Notes under the pieces: model-generated
Seen by the model: the letters and a program-made list of their open reading frames with translations, nothing else
Databases searched by the model: none
What the model was told of the DNA's origin: nothing
Program-made: the position numbers and the translations under genes
In this document: positions 1-8,641 of the stretch, piece after piece
Layout: every line of letters begins with the position of its first letter
How positions within the stretch are numbered: the stretch's first letter is position 1
Source: Pseudomonas sp. H9
GTDB lineage: Bacteria > Pseudomonadota > Gammaproteobacteria > Pseudomonadales > Pseudomonadaceae
Reading direction: 5' to 3'
NCBI RefSeq assembly: GCF_004353925.1
Contig: NZ_SMOK01000004.1
Span: 186,001-250,000, forward strand
Length of the DNA stretch: 64,000 nt

Positions 1-1277
1 TGGGCCAGCAGGCGCACTTCGTCGGCCACCACGGCGAACCCCCTCCCCTGCTCGCCAGCCCGCGCCGCCTCGATGGCGGCGTTCAGCGCCAGCAGGTTGG
101 TCTGCTCGGCCACTTCCTTGATCACCCCGAGCACACCATTGATATCGCCCGAGCACGCCTCCAGCTCACGCAGCTGGCTGGCGGTCTCGGTCACCACCTG
201 GGAAATGCGCTGCATCTCTTCGGCCATCTCGCGAATGAAGCCCGCGCTCTCACCGGAACGCCCGGCGGATTCTTCGGTGAGGTGGCGCGAGTCGTCGGCG
301 TGGCTTTCCACCGCGTCGATGGACAGAGACAGCTGCTGCACCGCTGCGCTCATGCTGGCCAGCGCCTCGGCCTGACGCTCGCTGGCTTGCGAGGCACCGG
401 CCGCCGCGCCAGCCATTTGCCGCGCCTCGATACCGAGGCGTTCGACCTGTTCGCGCATTTCGGCGATCAACCGGTGCAGGTTGTCGCGCATCTGCGCCAC
501 GTCGCGCAGCATTAGGCCGAACTCGTCGCGCCCCAGCTCCGGCACCCGCCGTGACAGGTCGCCGTCGGCGATGGTGCGCAGCGCCTCGCTGGCAACCCCG
601 AAGGCGAGACGCAGGCGGCGCAGCGTGGACAGCGCGGTCGCGCTGCCTGCCAGAACACCGAGCACCGCCAGCGCCAGGTAGGCGCCCAGCGCAATGCGGT
701 AGCGTTTCTCCGCCGCTTGGTAGTCCTGCGCGGTGCGTTCGCGCTGATAGCTCTGCAACTGGTCCAGGGCTTGGCTGGCCTGCTCACCGAGGGGCATGCC
801 CACCTGCAGGAAACTGAGCATGCCGTCGCTGCGAAAATCGTCCAGGCGCAGGGAGGCGGCCACGCTGTCCAGTTCCACCAGCCACTCCTCGTAGCTGCTG
901 GAAAAAGCCTTTGCCAGCGCTGTCTCGCGCTCGCTCAGCGGCCCTGCCAGGTAAGTCTTCCACAGCCCGGCGATGGCCCGGCTGTTGGCGTCGATGGCAT
1001 CCAGCTGGACAGCTACCGGACGCTCATGGGCCAGCACCAGGGTGCCTTTGGGGTCGTACTGAAAGGCCAGCAGTACCAGGCGGCGGTTGTCATCCAGGCG
1101 CTGGCGCACTTCGGCGAAGGTCTGCAGGGCGTTGAGGCGCTCATCGTGCACCTGCTTGAGGCTGGATCGTGCTTGATAAAGGCCGTGCCACCCCAGGGCC
1201 ACGGCAACGAAAAACAGCAGGCTGGCGAGTAGCGCCCAGAACCACAGGCGCTGGGCGATGGTGATGGAATTGAACAT
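1..1277 (-). CDS. Methyl-accepting chemotaxis protein (C-terminus cut off by window edge)
   Basis: Reading the minus strand from the ATG at 1277 gives an uninterrupted frame of about 425 residues that runs off the window. The N-terminus has a transmembrane segment (around residues 10-32), then a periplasmic helical region of the 4HB type, a second membrane segment near residues 190-210, a HAMP-like linker, and a methyl-accepting cytoplasmic domain. The hairpin tip is seen at the edge ([20 protein letters not shown], then [11 protein letters not shown]), which is diagnostic for chemoreceptors. It should signal through CheW/CheA. The ligand is unknown. It diverges from the steroid cluster across a 233-bp gap, so chemotaxis toward a steroid is possible but only an inference from position. 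The missing end is the signalling-domain C-terminus. Confidence 0.93.
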   Translation of the reverse strand, partial: MFNSITIAQRLWFWALLASLLFFVAVALGWHGLYQARSSLKQVHDERLNALQTFAEVRQRLDDNRRLVLLAFQYDPKGTLVLAHERPVAVQLDAIDANSRAIAGLWKTYLAGPLSERETALAKAFSSSYEEWLVELDSVAASLRLDDFRSDGMLSFLQVGMPLGEQASQALDQLQSYQRERTAQDYQAAEKRYRIALGAYLALAVLGVLAGSATALSTLRRLRLAFGVASEALRTIADGDLSRRVPELGRDEFGLMLRDVAQMRDNLHRLIAEMREQVERLGIEARQMAGAAAGASQASERQAEALASMSAAVQQLSLSIDAVESHADDSRHLTEESAGRSGESAGFIREMAEEMQRISQVVTETASQLRELEACSGDINGVLGVIKEVAEQTNLLALNAAIEAARAGEQGRGFAVVADEVRLLA

Positions 1278-1400
1278 GGATAGGTTCCCTGCTGGTGAGC
1301 GGCTTGGCCGACATCGCTCAGGTGCCGGCTTCTTGTTGGCGCTGCCTTCTCCGGCCGGCGGCGTCCGCGGCGAACGTTGCCGACAAGCCGGAGTGGTCGC

Positions 1401-1418
1401 CTCGTCCGATCGGACGAG
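1401..1418. promoter_or_regulatory. Perfect 18-bp palindrome, second copy of the cluster operator
   Basis: CTCGTCCGATCGGACGAG is a perfect dyad sharing the GTCC...GGAC core of the operator found before the other cluster promoters. It lies 16 bp upstream of the promoter-proximal box at 1435-1452, in the gap between the chemoreceptor gene and hsaB. It could be a second activator dimer site for hsaB, or serve the divergent chemoreceptor gene. No good -10 hexamer lies 20 nt beyond it on the chemoreceptor side. Confidence 0.6.
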
Positions 1419-1434
1419 AGAGGGTTCTTTGCGC

Positions 1435-1478
1435 TAGTCCGTTGAGACGATGTTGTGCGGGGGGCGGGTATCGATACT
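1435..1478 (+). promoter_or_regulatory. Activator box plus -10-like hexamer for the hsaB-tes operon
   Basis: The box TAGTCCGTTGAGACGATG (1435-1452) is followed after exactly 20 nt by GATACT (1473-1478), a plausible -10. No -35 is recognisable; the box occupies that place. The start codon of the first gene is 58 nt beyond the box. The same arrangement recurs at 9.8, 13.4, 18.6, 21.2, 32.4, 32.9 (minus) and 32.9 (plus) kb. Confidence 0.6.
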
Positions 1479-1510
1479 GCGACCACGAGATTCCAGCCCA
1501 AGAGCCTGCC

Positions 1511-2488
1511 ATGTCCGCACACACCAGTTTTGACCCGCAGTCCTTCCGCGCCGCCCTCGGCACCTTCACCACGGGGGTGACCATCATCACCAGCCGTGGT
1601 GAGGACGGTGAGCCGGTGGGCATCACCGCCAACAGCTTCAACTCGGTTTCGCTGAACCCGCCGATGGTGCTCTGGAGCCTGGCCAAGAACGCCCGCAGCC
1701 TGCCGGCCTTCAGTAGCGGCAAGCACTGGAACGTGCATGTGCTGTCGCACGAGCAGGAGACCCTGTCCGGCCGTTTCGCCCGCCAGGGTGAGGACAAGTT
1801 CGCCGGTGTCGACCTCGACGAGGGCATCACCCCGGCACCGCTGCTGCAGGACTGCACCGCACGCTTCCAGTGCCGCACCGCCTTTCAATACGAGGGCGGC
1901 GACCATGTGATTTTCGTTGGCGAAGTGCTCGCCTTCGATCACAGCGAGCGCTCGCCCCTGGCGTTCCAGGCGGGTCAGTACGCCCTGGCCACGCGCAAGC
2001 CGCGTCAGGAACTACGCCTGAGCAGCACACCACCGCCGGAGTGCAGCTATACCGAAGACCTGCTGGGTTACCTGCTGGGTCGCGCCCACTACCAGATGCT
2101 CAACGCCCTGCGCCGCCTGCTCAGTTCCCAGCAGTTGGACGAGCACGCCTTCTTCGTTCTCTCGGTGCTGTGCATCCGCGACCAGTTGAGCCTGGAAGAG
2201 TTGAACAATTTCGTCTCCTACACCGGCTTCGAGGTCACTCCGGCCACCATGCGATTCCTGGAGAAGCAGGGCCTGGTGGCGGTGGAGTCGATCGAAGGGG
2301 AGATCCGCTATGTGCTCACCGGCGCCGGCCGTGAGACCTCGCTGGAGGAAATCGCTCTGGCCAAGGCGGTGGAGCAAGACCTGGTGGACCGCCTCGGTGC
2401 CGCCGACGCAGACGCCCTGAAAGTGCTGCTCAAACGCCTGATCACCACCACCGACGTCGGCTTGCCCGACCTCTGGGGCCCGCGCTGA
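1511..2488 (+). CDS. hsaB: Flavin reductase with C-terminal MarR-like domain, HsaB/HPAH-C1 type
   Basis: The product has 325 residues. Residues 1-165 or so form a flavin reductase domain (FTTGVTIITS, ITANSFNSVSLNPP, GQYALATR). From about residue 170 there is a winged-helix MarR-like domain (LLGYLLGRAHYQMLNALRRLL, then QLSLEELNNFVSYTG). This two-domain layout matches the reductase C1 of 4-hydroxyphenylacetate hydroxylase, where the MarR-like part senses substrate; actinobacterial HsaB lacks it. By context it supplies reduced flavin to a 3-HSA hydroxylase (HsaA/TesA), but no oxygenase partner is in the window. The ATG at 1511 was chosen because the fold begins there; the frame is open upstream to 1295 without domain similarity. 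First gene of a six-gene plus-strand run. Confidence 0.85.
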   Translation: MSAHTSFDPQSFRAALGTFTTGVTIITSRGEDGEPVGITANSFNSVSLNPPMVLWSLAKNARSLPAFSSGKHWNVHVLSHEQETLSGRFARQGEDKFAGVDLDEGITPAPLLQDCTARFQCRTAFQYEGGDHVIFVGEVLAFDHSERSPLAFQAGQYALATRKPRQELRLSSTPPPECSYTEDLLGYLLGRAHYQMLNALRRLLSSQQLDEHAFFVLSVLCIRDQLSLEELNNFVSYTGFEVTPATMRFLEKQGLVAVESIEGEIRYVLTGAGRETSLEEIALAKAVEQDLVDRLGAADADALKVLLKRLITTTDVGLPDLWGPR

Positions 2489-2513
2489 GCGCGCCCTTTA
2501 CGGAGATGACCCG

Positions 2514-3287
2514 ATGAGTATCCTGCAGCGATTCCGCCTGGACGGCAGTGTCGTCCTGGTTACCGGCGCCGGCCGCGGCATCGGTCGCGCCATCGCTTTG
2601 GCCTGCGCCGAAGCTGGCGCCGATATCGTTTGTTCGGCCCGTTCCCTGGACGAGATCGAGACCGTGGCCGAACAGGCCAGGGCGCTCGGCCGCCGCGCCT
2701 TGGCCGTGGCCTGCGACGTCACCGACGCCGAGCAGCGCCGCGCCTTGGTGCATGACGCCCACAACTACATGGGCCGCCTCACCCACCTGGTCAACAATGC
2801 CGGCGGCGGCGGTCCTAACGACCCGCTGGAGCTGCCGCCCGAACGCTTCAGCGAACTGCTCGAATTCAACGTCACCAGCGCCTACGCCCTCAGCCAACTG
2901 TGCGTGCCGCTGATGCGCGAAGCTGGCGGCGGCAACATCGTCAACATCAGCTCGGTGGCCGCGCGCTATGCCCAACGCCACTTCAGTGCCTATGGCACCG
3001 CCAAGGCTGCGCTCAACCAGCTGACCCGCCTGCTGGCCCAGGACTTCGCGCCGCAGGTACGGGTCAACGCCGTGGCCCCGGGGCCAACCCTGACCGACGC
3101 CTTGGCCGGGGTGATGCCCGACGCCATGCGCGAGGTCATGGAGCGCAACACCCCCCTCGGCTGCCTGGGCGAGCCTGCTGATATGGCCGCCGCAGTGCTG
3201 TTCCTCGCCAGCCCGGCGTCGCGCTGGATCACCGGGCGCATCCTCGACGTCGATGGTGGCGCCGACGCCACCGTCTGGCCCGGCTGA
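2514..3287 (+). CDS. Short-chain dehydrogenase, 7alpha-hydroxysteroid dehydrogenase-like
   Basis: This 257-residue classical SDR has TGAGRGIG (17-24), NNAG (94-97), a catalytic Ser at 146/147, Tyr160 and Lys164. Several stretches resemble E. coli 7alpha-hydroxysteroid dehydrogenase from memory: NNAGGGGP, the LTDAL segment after the PG motif, and the end of the substrate loop. That enzyme oxidises the 7alpha-hydroxyl of bile acids to the ketone with NAD. In an operon with steroid ring-cleavage genes this suggests that bile acids are among the substrates. Exact specificity (3alpha, 7alpha, 12alpha or 17beta) cannot be read from the sequence. A GGAG motif lies just before the ATG, and the gap to hsaB is 25 bp. 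Confidence 0.8.
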   Translation: MSILQRFRLDGSVVLVTGAGRGIGRAIALACAEAGADIVCSARSLDEIETVAEQARALGRRALAVACDVTDAEQRRALVHDAHNYMGRLTHLVNNAGGGGPNDPLELPPERFSELLEFNVTSAYALSQLCVPLMREAGGGNIVNISSVAARYAQRHFSAYGTAKAALNQLTRLLAQDFAPQVRVNAVAPGPTLTDALAGVMPDAMREVMERNTPLGCLGEPADMAAAVLFLASPASRWITGRILDVDGGADATVWPG

Positions 3288-3355
3288 CATCGGTTTGCCG
3301 GGTTAGCCACGCCGCGCCCGGCCTTTTTATTCCCACGCAACGGAGCGAGCCCCCT

Positions 3356-4147
3356 ATGGACGCCCACCTGATCGAAGCGCTCGGCGACGAGCTGTTCCAC
3401 GCGCTACAAGGCCGCCAGCCCCTGGCCCCCCTGAGCGAGCGCCACCCCGGCATCGACCTGGACGACGCCTACCGCATCTCCCTGCGTTTCCTGCAACGCC
3501 GTGAACAGGTCGGCGAGCGGGTCATCGGCAAAAAAATCGGCGTCACCAGCCGCGCCGTGCAGGAAATGCTCAACGTGCACCAGCCGGACTTCGGCTTCCT
3601 CACCGACCGCATGCAGGTAGCCGACGGCAGTGCCGTGAGTTGCACCGAGCACCGGCTGATCCAGCCGCGTGCCGAAGGCGAAATCGCCTTCATCCTCGGC
3701 GAGGACCTCAGCGGCCCCGGCATCACTGCCGAAGACGTGCTGGCAGCCACCCGTTGGGTGCTGCCCTGCTTCGAAATCGTCGACTCGCGCATCCACGACT
3801 GGCGCATCCGCATCCAGGACACCGTGGCCGACAACGCCTCTTGCGGCGTGTTCTGCCTGGGCACCGAGCGCATCGACCCACGCGAACTGGACCTGGCGGC
3901 GGTGGAGCTGCGCATGACCCTCAATGGCCAGCCCGCTGGCAACGGCCTGGGCAGCGCGGTGCAGGGCCATCCATGCGCCGCCGTGGCTTGGCTGGCCAAC
4001 ACCCTGGGCGCCTTCGGCATTCCCTTTCGCAAGGGCGAGGTCATCCTCTCTGGCGCCCTGGCCCCGCTGGTGCCGGTCGGCCCCGGCGACGAAATCGGCA
4101 TGAGCCTCAGCGGCATCGGCCAATCCAGCCTGCGCTTCGTCGAGTGA
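3356..4147 (+). CDS. tesE: 2-hydroxyhexa-2,4-dienoate hydratase (TesE/HsaE, MhpD family)
   Basis: The 263-residue product has the full length of the MhpD/DmpE/DmpH hydratase-decarboxylase family. Family signatures visible are [15 protein letters not shown] near residue 60, the acidic [10 protein letters not shown] (metal ligands) near residue 105 and [11 protein letters not shown]. In steroid degradation the enzyme adds water to 2-hydroxyhexa-2,4-dienoate, the C6 fragment released from ring A, to give 4-hydroxy-2-oxohexanoate. The order hydratase - dehydrogenase - aldolase matches tesE-tesF-tesG of Comamonas testosteroni. The family also serves phenol and cinnamate pathways, so the steroid assignment rests on the neighbours. 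Confidence 0.88.
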   Translation: MDAHLIEALGDELFHALQGRQPLAPLSERHPGIDLDDAYRISLRFLQRREQVGERVIGKKIGVTSRAVQEMLNVHQPDFGFLTDRMQVADGSAVSCTEHRLIQPRAEGEIAFILGEDLSGPGITAEDVLAATRWVLPCFEIVDSRIHDWRIRIQDTVADNASCGVFCLGTERIDPRELDLAAVELRMTLNGQPAGNGLGSAVQGHPCAAVAWLANTLGAFGIPFRKGEVILSGALAPLVPVGPGDEIGMSLSGIGQSSLRFVE

Positions 4148-4173
4148 CCGGCGCCTCACCTCGGGAGAACACC

Positions 4174-5073
4174 ATGAGCAAAAAGATCAAATGCGCCCTG
4201 ATCGGGCCCGGCAACATCGGCACCGACCTCCTCTACAAACTAAAGCGCAGCCCGGTGCTGGAACCGGTTTGGATGGTCGGCATCGACGCCAGCTCCGAGG
4301 GACTGATACGAGCCCGCGAGCTCGGCCTGAAGACCACCAGTGACGGCGTCGATGGCCTGCTGCCGCATATCGAAGCCGACGATATCCGCATCGCCTTCGA
4401 CGCCACCAGCGCCTACGTCCATGCCGAGAACAGCCGCAAGCTCAATGAGCTGGGCGTGCTGATGATCGACCTGACCCCGGCGGCCATCGGCCCCTACTGC
4501 GTGCCGCCGGTGAACCTCAAGGCCAACCTGGCCAGCGGTGCGATGAACGTCAACATGGTCACCTGCGGTGGCCAGGCCACCATTCCGCTGGTGGCTGCGG
4601 TATCGAGCGTACAGCCGGTGGCCTACGCCGAGATCATCGCCACCGCCGCCTCGAAATCCGTGGGGCCGGGCACCCGCAAGAACATCGACGAGTTCACCCG
4701 CACCACTGCCAGTGCCATCGAGAAGGTCGGCGGGGCGAAAGAAGGCAAGGCGATCATCATCATCAACCCCGCCGAGCCGCCACTGATCATGCGTGACACC
4801 GTGCACTGCCTCACCGAGGGCGAGCCGGATCAGGCACGGATCACCGCTGCGATCCACGCCATGATCGGCGAGGTACAGAAGTACGTGCCGGGCTACACCC
4901 TGGTCAACGGCCCGGTGTTCGACGGCAACCGGGTGTCAATTTTCATGGAAGTGGAAGGCCTGGGCGATTACCTGCCCAAGTACGCCGGCAACCTGGACAT
5001 CATGACCGCCGCCGCCGCGCGCACCGCCGAGATGTTCGCCGAATCCCTGCTCAACGCCACCGCAACCGCCTAA
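4174..5073 (+). CDS. tesF: Acylating acetaldehyde/propionaldehyde dehydrogenase (TesF/HsaG)
   Basis: The 299-residue product begins at the ATG at 4174, preceded by CGGGAG. It has the NAD-binding loop GPGNIGTD (11-18), the catalytic cysteine Cys131 in VTCGGQAT, and the [13 protein letters not shown] and INPAEPP segments of the DmpF/MhpF family. It converts propionaldehyde (or acetaldehyde) with CoA and NAD to the acyl-CoA. It is known to form a channelling complex with its partner aldolase, encoded 10 bp downstream. In the steroid pathway the product is propionyl-CoA. Confidence 0.93.
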   Translation: MSKKIKCALIGPGNIGTDLLYKLKRSPVLEPVWMVGIDASSEGLIRARELGLKTTSDGVDGLLPHIEADDIRIAFDATSAYVHAENSRKLNELGVLMIDLTPAAIGPYCVPPVNLKANLASGAMNVNMVTCGGQATIPLVAAVSSVQPVAYAEIIATAASKSVGPGTRKNIDEFTRTTASAIEKVGGAKEGKAIIIINPAEPPLIMRDTVHCLTEGEPDQARITAAIHAMIGEVQKYVPGYTLVNGPVFDGNRVSIFMEVEGLGDYLPKYAGNLDIMTAAAARTAEMFAESLLNATATA

Positions 5074-5083
5074 GGAGCACACC

Positions 5084-6106
5084 ATGGATCTTCGCGGCAA
5101 GAAAATCACCGTCCACGACATGTGCCTGCGCGACGGCATGCACCCCAAGCGCCACCAGATCAGCCTGGAGCAGATGCGCAACATCGCCACCGGCCTGGAC
5201 GAGGCCGGCGTGCCCTTGATCGAAGTGACCCACGGCGATGGCCTGGGCGGCCGCTCGGTAAACTACGGCTTCCCTGCCCACACCGACGAGCAGTACCTCT
5301 CGGCGGTGATCCCGCTGATGAAGCGCGCGAAGGTCTCGGCCCTGCTATTGCCCGGCATCGGCACCGTCGACCATCTGAAGATGGCCCACGAGCTGGGCGT
5401 GAGCACCCTGCGCGTGGCCACCCATTGCACCGAGGCGGACGTCTCCGAACAGCACATCACCCAGGCGCGCAAACTCGGCCTGGATACCGTGGGCTTCCTG
5501 ATGATGGCCCACATGAACAGCCCCGAGGGCCTGGCCCGCCAAGGGCTGCTGATGGAGTCCTACGGCGCCCACTGCGTCTACATCACCGACTCGGCCGGCT
5601 ACCTGTTGCCCGAGGACGTGGCCGCCCGCGTGGCCGCCCTGCGCGCGGTGCTCAAGCCGGAAACCGAGATCGGCTTCCACGGCCACCACAACCTGTCCAT
5701 GGGGGTGTCCAACTCAATCGCCGCCATCGCCGCTGGCGCCAATCGAATCGACGCGGCGTGCGCGGGCCTGGGTGCCGGTGCCGGCAACACACCGATGGAA
5801 GTGCTGGTAGCGGTCTGCGACCGCATGGGCATCGAAACCGGCGTGTCGGTGTTCGGCATCCAGGACGTGGCCGAGGATCGGGTGTTCCCGATCATGGACT
5901 TCCCGATCCGCAGCGACCGCGATGCCCTGACCATGGGCTACGCCGGGGTCTACGGTTCCTTCCTGCTGTTCGCCAAGCGCGCCGAGAAGAAGTACGGCGT
6001 GTCTGCTCGCGAGATCCTCGTGGAGATGGGCCGTCGCGGTATGGTCGGAGGCCAGGAAGACATGATCGAAGACACCGCCATGACCTTGGCCAAGCAACGC
6101 GCCTGA
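5084..6106 (+). CDS. tesG: 4-hydroxy-2-oxohexanoate aldolase (TesG/HsaF, DmpG family)
   Basis: The 340-residue TIM-barrel aldolase carries Arg16-Asp17 in [11 protein letters not shown], the metal-binding [11 protein letters not shown] segment, and the DmpG-type C-terminal communication domain. It splits 4-hydroxy-2-oxohexanoate into pyruvate and propionaldehyde and hands the aldehyde to TesF. A strong AAGGAG precedes the ATG. It is the last enzyme gene of the operon before the regulator at 6184. Confidence 0.93.
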   Translation: MDLRGKKITVHDMCLRDGMHPKRHQISLEQMRNIATGLDEAGVPLIEVTHGDGLGGRSVNYGFPAHTDEQYLSAVIPLMKRAKVSALLLPGIGTVDHLKMAHELGVSTLRVATHCTEADVSEQHITQARKLGLDTVGFLMMAHMNSPEGLARQGLLMESYGAHCVYITDSAGYLLPEDVAARVAALRAVLKPETEIGFHGHHNLSMGVSNSIAAIAAGANRIDAACAGLGAGAGNTPMEVLVAVCDRMGIETGVSVFGIQDVAEDRVFPIMDFPIRSDRDALTMGYAGVYGSFLLFAKRAEKKYGVSAREILVEMGRRGMVGGQEDMIEDTAMTLAKQRA

Positions 6107-6124
6107 CCCGCCACAACGCAAGGT

Positions 6125-6162
6125 GCGCCGCCGTCCCGGCACGCTGCCGGCGTGTGCGGCGC
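6125..6162 (+). other. Nested GC-rich hairpin between tesG and the TetR gene
   Basis: An outer stem GCGCCGC (6125-6131) / GCGGCGC (6156-6162) encloses an inner stem CCGGCA / TGCCGG with a 3-nt loop. There is no T-tract, so it is not a standard terminator. It may attenuate or stabilise the transcript between the enzyme genes and the regulator. Confidence 0.4.
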
Positions 6163-6183
6163 CCTGCTCGCGAGAACCCAGCC

Positions 6184-6792
6184 ATGAACCACATGCGATC
6201 GCTGGACCTGCGTCCCGCTACCCAGGAGCGCCTGCGCCAGGCGGCGCTGGAGCTGTTCAGCAGCCAGGGCTACCAGGCCACCAGTTTGCGCGACCTTGCC
6301 ACCCACCTGGAGCTACAGCCGGGCTCGCTGTACAACCACATTGAAAGCAAGCAGAGCCTGCTCTTCGAACTGATGGAAGACACGCTCCATGACCTGCTCG
6401 CAGTGACCCGCAGCGAGCTACGGAAACCCGGCAACCGCTTGCACCGCTTCGTGTGTGCCTACGTCGAGTTCCAGGCCGGGCAAGGCCATCGCCTGACCCT
6501 GCTGGAGCGTGAGAGTCCGAATCTGTCGCAAGAACAACGCGCGCACATCGACGCCCTGTGTGAAGACTACGTTCAATGCCTGACGGCGATTCTCGCCGAA
6601 GATGCTCCGGGCCTTGCGTCCATCACCCTGAACCGGCTCAGCCATGCCTGCATCGGCATGCTGCGGAGCCAGTCCGGTTGGCCTCGGGCAATGACCGCCC
6701 TGCCCGTCGAGGGCCTGGCCGAACACCTTGGCCTGTTCATCGGCGGTGCGCTCGCTGCGGCCAGGCGCGCCACAGGAAGAGTTGCGCTATAG
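6184..6792 (+). CDS. TetR-family transcriptional regulator
   Basis: The 202-residue protein has an N-terminal helix-turn-helix of the TetR type (residues 13-60: RQAALELFSSQGYQATSLRDLA, then GSLYNHIESKQSLLFEL). A helical ligand-binding domain follows without obvious similarity to a characterised effector. It follows the tes genes on the same strand with a 77-bp gap and converges with the hydrolase gene. TetR proteins usually repress neighbouring operons when ligand is absent; KstR and KstR2, which control steroid regulons in actinobacteria, belong to this family. It may therefore sense a steroid-derived CoA ester, but I cannot place it as a KstR2 orthologue from sequence alone. Confidence 0.85.
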   Translation: MNHMRSLDLRPATQERLRQAALELFSSQGYQATSLRDLATHLELQPGSLYNHIESKQSLLFELMEDTLHDLLAVTRSELRKPGNRLHRFVCAYVEFQAGQGHRLTLLERESPNLSQEQRAHIDALCEDYVQCLTAILAEDAPGLASITLNRLSHACIGMLRSQSGWPRAMTALPVEGLAEHLGLFIGGALAAARRATGRVAL

Positions 6793-6845
6793 AGAGGCAT
6801 GATCTGCCGCCAGCTTTTAGAAACGTTGTTCAGATGGCTTCGCGC

Positions 6846-7742
6846 CTATGCAAAAAAAGCTTCCACCGCGCCAGCCACCTGCGCAGCAGACTCGTGATGC
6901 ATGTTGTGTCCTGATCCGGGGATAACCAGACAACGAGAATCTCTGATGCAATTCAGGCGTTCCTGCAGCAACGCCTCGCGGCCCTGAAAACTCTCATGAA
7001 CGAAAGAGCGCTCCCCAAGGATAAACAACACCCGTGCCTGGATATCCCGCCACAACGCCAGCACCTGCTCCTGGCTCGGATACCAGGGCACCTGCCGATA
7101 GAGCCTGGGATCGGCAGCGAGCACCTGTCCGCCGTCCCCGTCTGGATGCAATAAGGCCTGCGCGAGAAACCCTGCCCCCGCTTCCGGCAGACCGGGATTG
7201 GCCCGCAGCAGGCGCTTCGCAAGATCGATGTTGTTGGCATAGCGCAGAGGCCGGGGGCCGCCTTTCTGGCTGTCCAGCCAGTGCCGAAGGATCGCCCCCG
7301 GTGCACCGTCGTCATAGCCCGGCAAGCTGGCCATACCTTCCATGTTCACCAACGCCTTCACTCGCTCCGGACGGGACGCCGCGTAGAGCATGGCCAGGTT
7401 GGCGCCCATGCTATGAGCCACGAGACACAGCGGCTCTTCGGGCGACAGCCGATCGAGCAACGCATCCAGATCCACCAAGTAGTCGAAAAAGGCATAGCTC
7501 GCCCGCCTGCCGCTGCGGCCATAGCCGCACCAGTCCAGGGCCACGAAGTGCCAGTCTCGCGTGCAGGCATCCACCATAAACTGGTAGGTGGCCGAGCAAT
7601 CCATCCAGCCATGCAGCAGAACAACCAAAGGCGCCTCGGGGTTACCCCAGTGACGCAGGTGCAGCGTTACCCCACAACAGTCCACGTACTCGCTGCGCGA
7701 CGGCAAACGTGGCGCCAGCCAGTCAAAGGCCGCGCCCGTCAT
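6846..7742 (-). CDS. Alpha/beta hydrolase, function unassigned
   Basis: The 298-residue protein has the alpha/beta-hydrolase fold: oxyanion region VVLLHGWMDCSATY, nucleophile elbow VAHSMGAN (Ser near residue 110), an acid loop around FILGERSFVHE and a catalytic His in GSGHNMHHE. It lacks the GGGPGA and GNSLGG signatures of HsaD and other carbon-carbon meta-cleavage hydrolases, so I do not call it HsaD/TesD. Its start codon overlaps the stop of the crotonase gene by 4 bases, so the two are probably translationally coupled. It could hydrolyse an ester, a thioester or a lactone of a steroid intermediate. Confidence 0.8.
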   Translation of the reverse strand: MTGAAFDWLAPRLPSRSEYVDCCGVTLHLRHWGNPEAPLVVLLHGWMDCSATYQFMVDACTRDWHFVALDWCGYGRSGRRASYAFFDYLVDLDALLDRLSPEEPLCLVAHSMGANLAMLYAASRPERVKALVNMEGMASLPGYDDGAPGAILRHWLDSQKGGPRPLRYANNIDLAKRLLRANPGLPEAGAGFLAQALLHPDGDGGQVLAADPRLYRQVPWYPSQEQVLALWRDIQARVLFILGERSFVHESFQGREALLQERLNCIRDSRCLVIPGSGHNMHHESAAQVAGAVEAFFA

Positions 7743-8524
7743 TTGGCCACCCCTTGCACCCTGGCACTGCGCCTTGCATAGAAGCCGTCGATGGCGGCAA
7801 CGAACTCAGGGCGTCGGGCACAGTCGACGAAGGCGGCGTGTTCAGCTTCCAGTTGCTCGGCCAGACTGTGCTGCGAAGCGCCGCGCATCAGCCGTTTGAG
7901 ATGGGCCAAGGCGTGAGGCTCTCGGCTGGCCAAACGTCTGGCCATGTCGCTGACTGCCTCATCCAGTGCTGCCTGCGGTACTACCCGGGTGAGCATGCCC
8001 ATCTGCAGGGCTTCGGCGGCGCTGAAGCCTTCCCCCAGCAGCGCAATGCTCAGGGCCTGGCGCAAACCCACTGCCCGAGGCAAAGACCAGGATGCCCCGC
8101 CATCACAGCACGTACCGATATCGGTGTAGGCGAAGTTGAAGCGCGCCTCCTCGGCCGCCACCACCAAGTCCGCCGCCAGCAACAGGCTGAGCCCGGCGCC
8201 TGCCGCGACGCCCTGAACACTGGCGATCACTGGCTGCGGCAGTTCGCTGATCAGGCGAATGGCCTCGTGCATAGGCTCGATCAGACGCGTGGCGGCGCCC
8301 ACTGGGTCGGCGCGCAACGCGTTGAGGTCACCGCCTGCCATAAAGGCCCGCCCGCTGCCGGAAAGCACCACCACGCGCACGTCCGGGTCCACGGCGATTT
8401 CGCGAAAAACCTCGCGTAGACACTGGGCGAGTTGCACATCCAGAGCGTTGAGCACTTCAGGGCGATTGAAGCGCAGCCGGAGCACGGCCGACTGGCGTTC
8501 GATGACAAGGGGCGACTGACTCAC
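7739..8524 (-). CDS. Enoyl-CoA hydratase/isomerase family protein
   Basis: This is a crotonase-fold protein of 261 residues from the GTG at 8524. The frame extends upstream to 8602, but that part translates the REP repeat, so the GTG with GGAG 11 bases ahead is preferred. Visible are the oxyanion-hole segment AFMAGGDLNAL (residues ~65-75), VQGVAAGAGLSLLLAADLVVA (~100-120) and IGTCCDGGASWSLPRAVG, where an Asp stands where many hydratases have the catalytic Glu, as in PaaG-like isomerases. It lies downstream of the KshA gene and overlaps the hydrolase gene. The substrate is unknown. Confidence 0.82.
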   Translation of the reverse strand: MSQSPLVIERQSAVLRLRFNRPEVLNALDVQLAQCLREVFREIAVDPDVRVVVLSGSGRAFMAGGDLNALRADPVGAATRLIEPMHEAIRLISELPQPVIASVQGVAAGAGLSLLLAADLVVAAEEARFNFAYTDIGTCCDGGASWSLPRAVGLRQALSIALLGEGFSAAEALQMGMLTRVVPQAALDEAVSDMARRLASREPHALAHLKRLMRGASQHSLAEQLEAEHAAFVDCARRPEFVAAIDGFYARRSARVQGVAK

Positions 8525-8558
8525 AGGGTTGCGTCTCCAATACAAGGGGCTGAGCAAC

Positions 8559-8632
8559 CGGTAGGAGCGGGCTTGCCCCGCGATTTGATGTGACTGACAC
8601 ATCGCTATCGCGGGGCAAGCCCGCTCCTACCG
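8559..8632. repeat. REP-like 26-bp inverted repeat
   Basis: A perfect 26-bp inverted repeat (arms 8559-8584 and 8607-8632, 22-nt spacer) built on the GGAGCGGGCTTGCCCCGCGA motif of Pseudomonas REP elements. It sits between the KshA gene and the downstream crotonase gene, where the stem-loop could protect the upstream message or reduce readthrough. A near-identical element lies at 40391-40460. Confidence 0.9.
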
Positions 8633-8641
8633 GGTAAAGGC

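Noticed and set aside
6846..7742. Assignment of the alpha/beta hydrolase as HsaD/TesD
   Set aside because: It lacks the GGGPGA oxyanion and GNSLGG nucleophile signatures of meta-cleavage product hydrolases, although the position in a steroid cluster is tempting.
8525..8602. N-terminal extension of the crotonase upstream of 8524
   Set aside because: The extra 26 residues are a translation of the REP inverted repeat. The GTG at 8524 begins the family's normal N-terminus.
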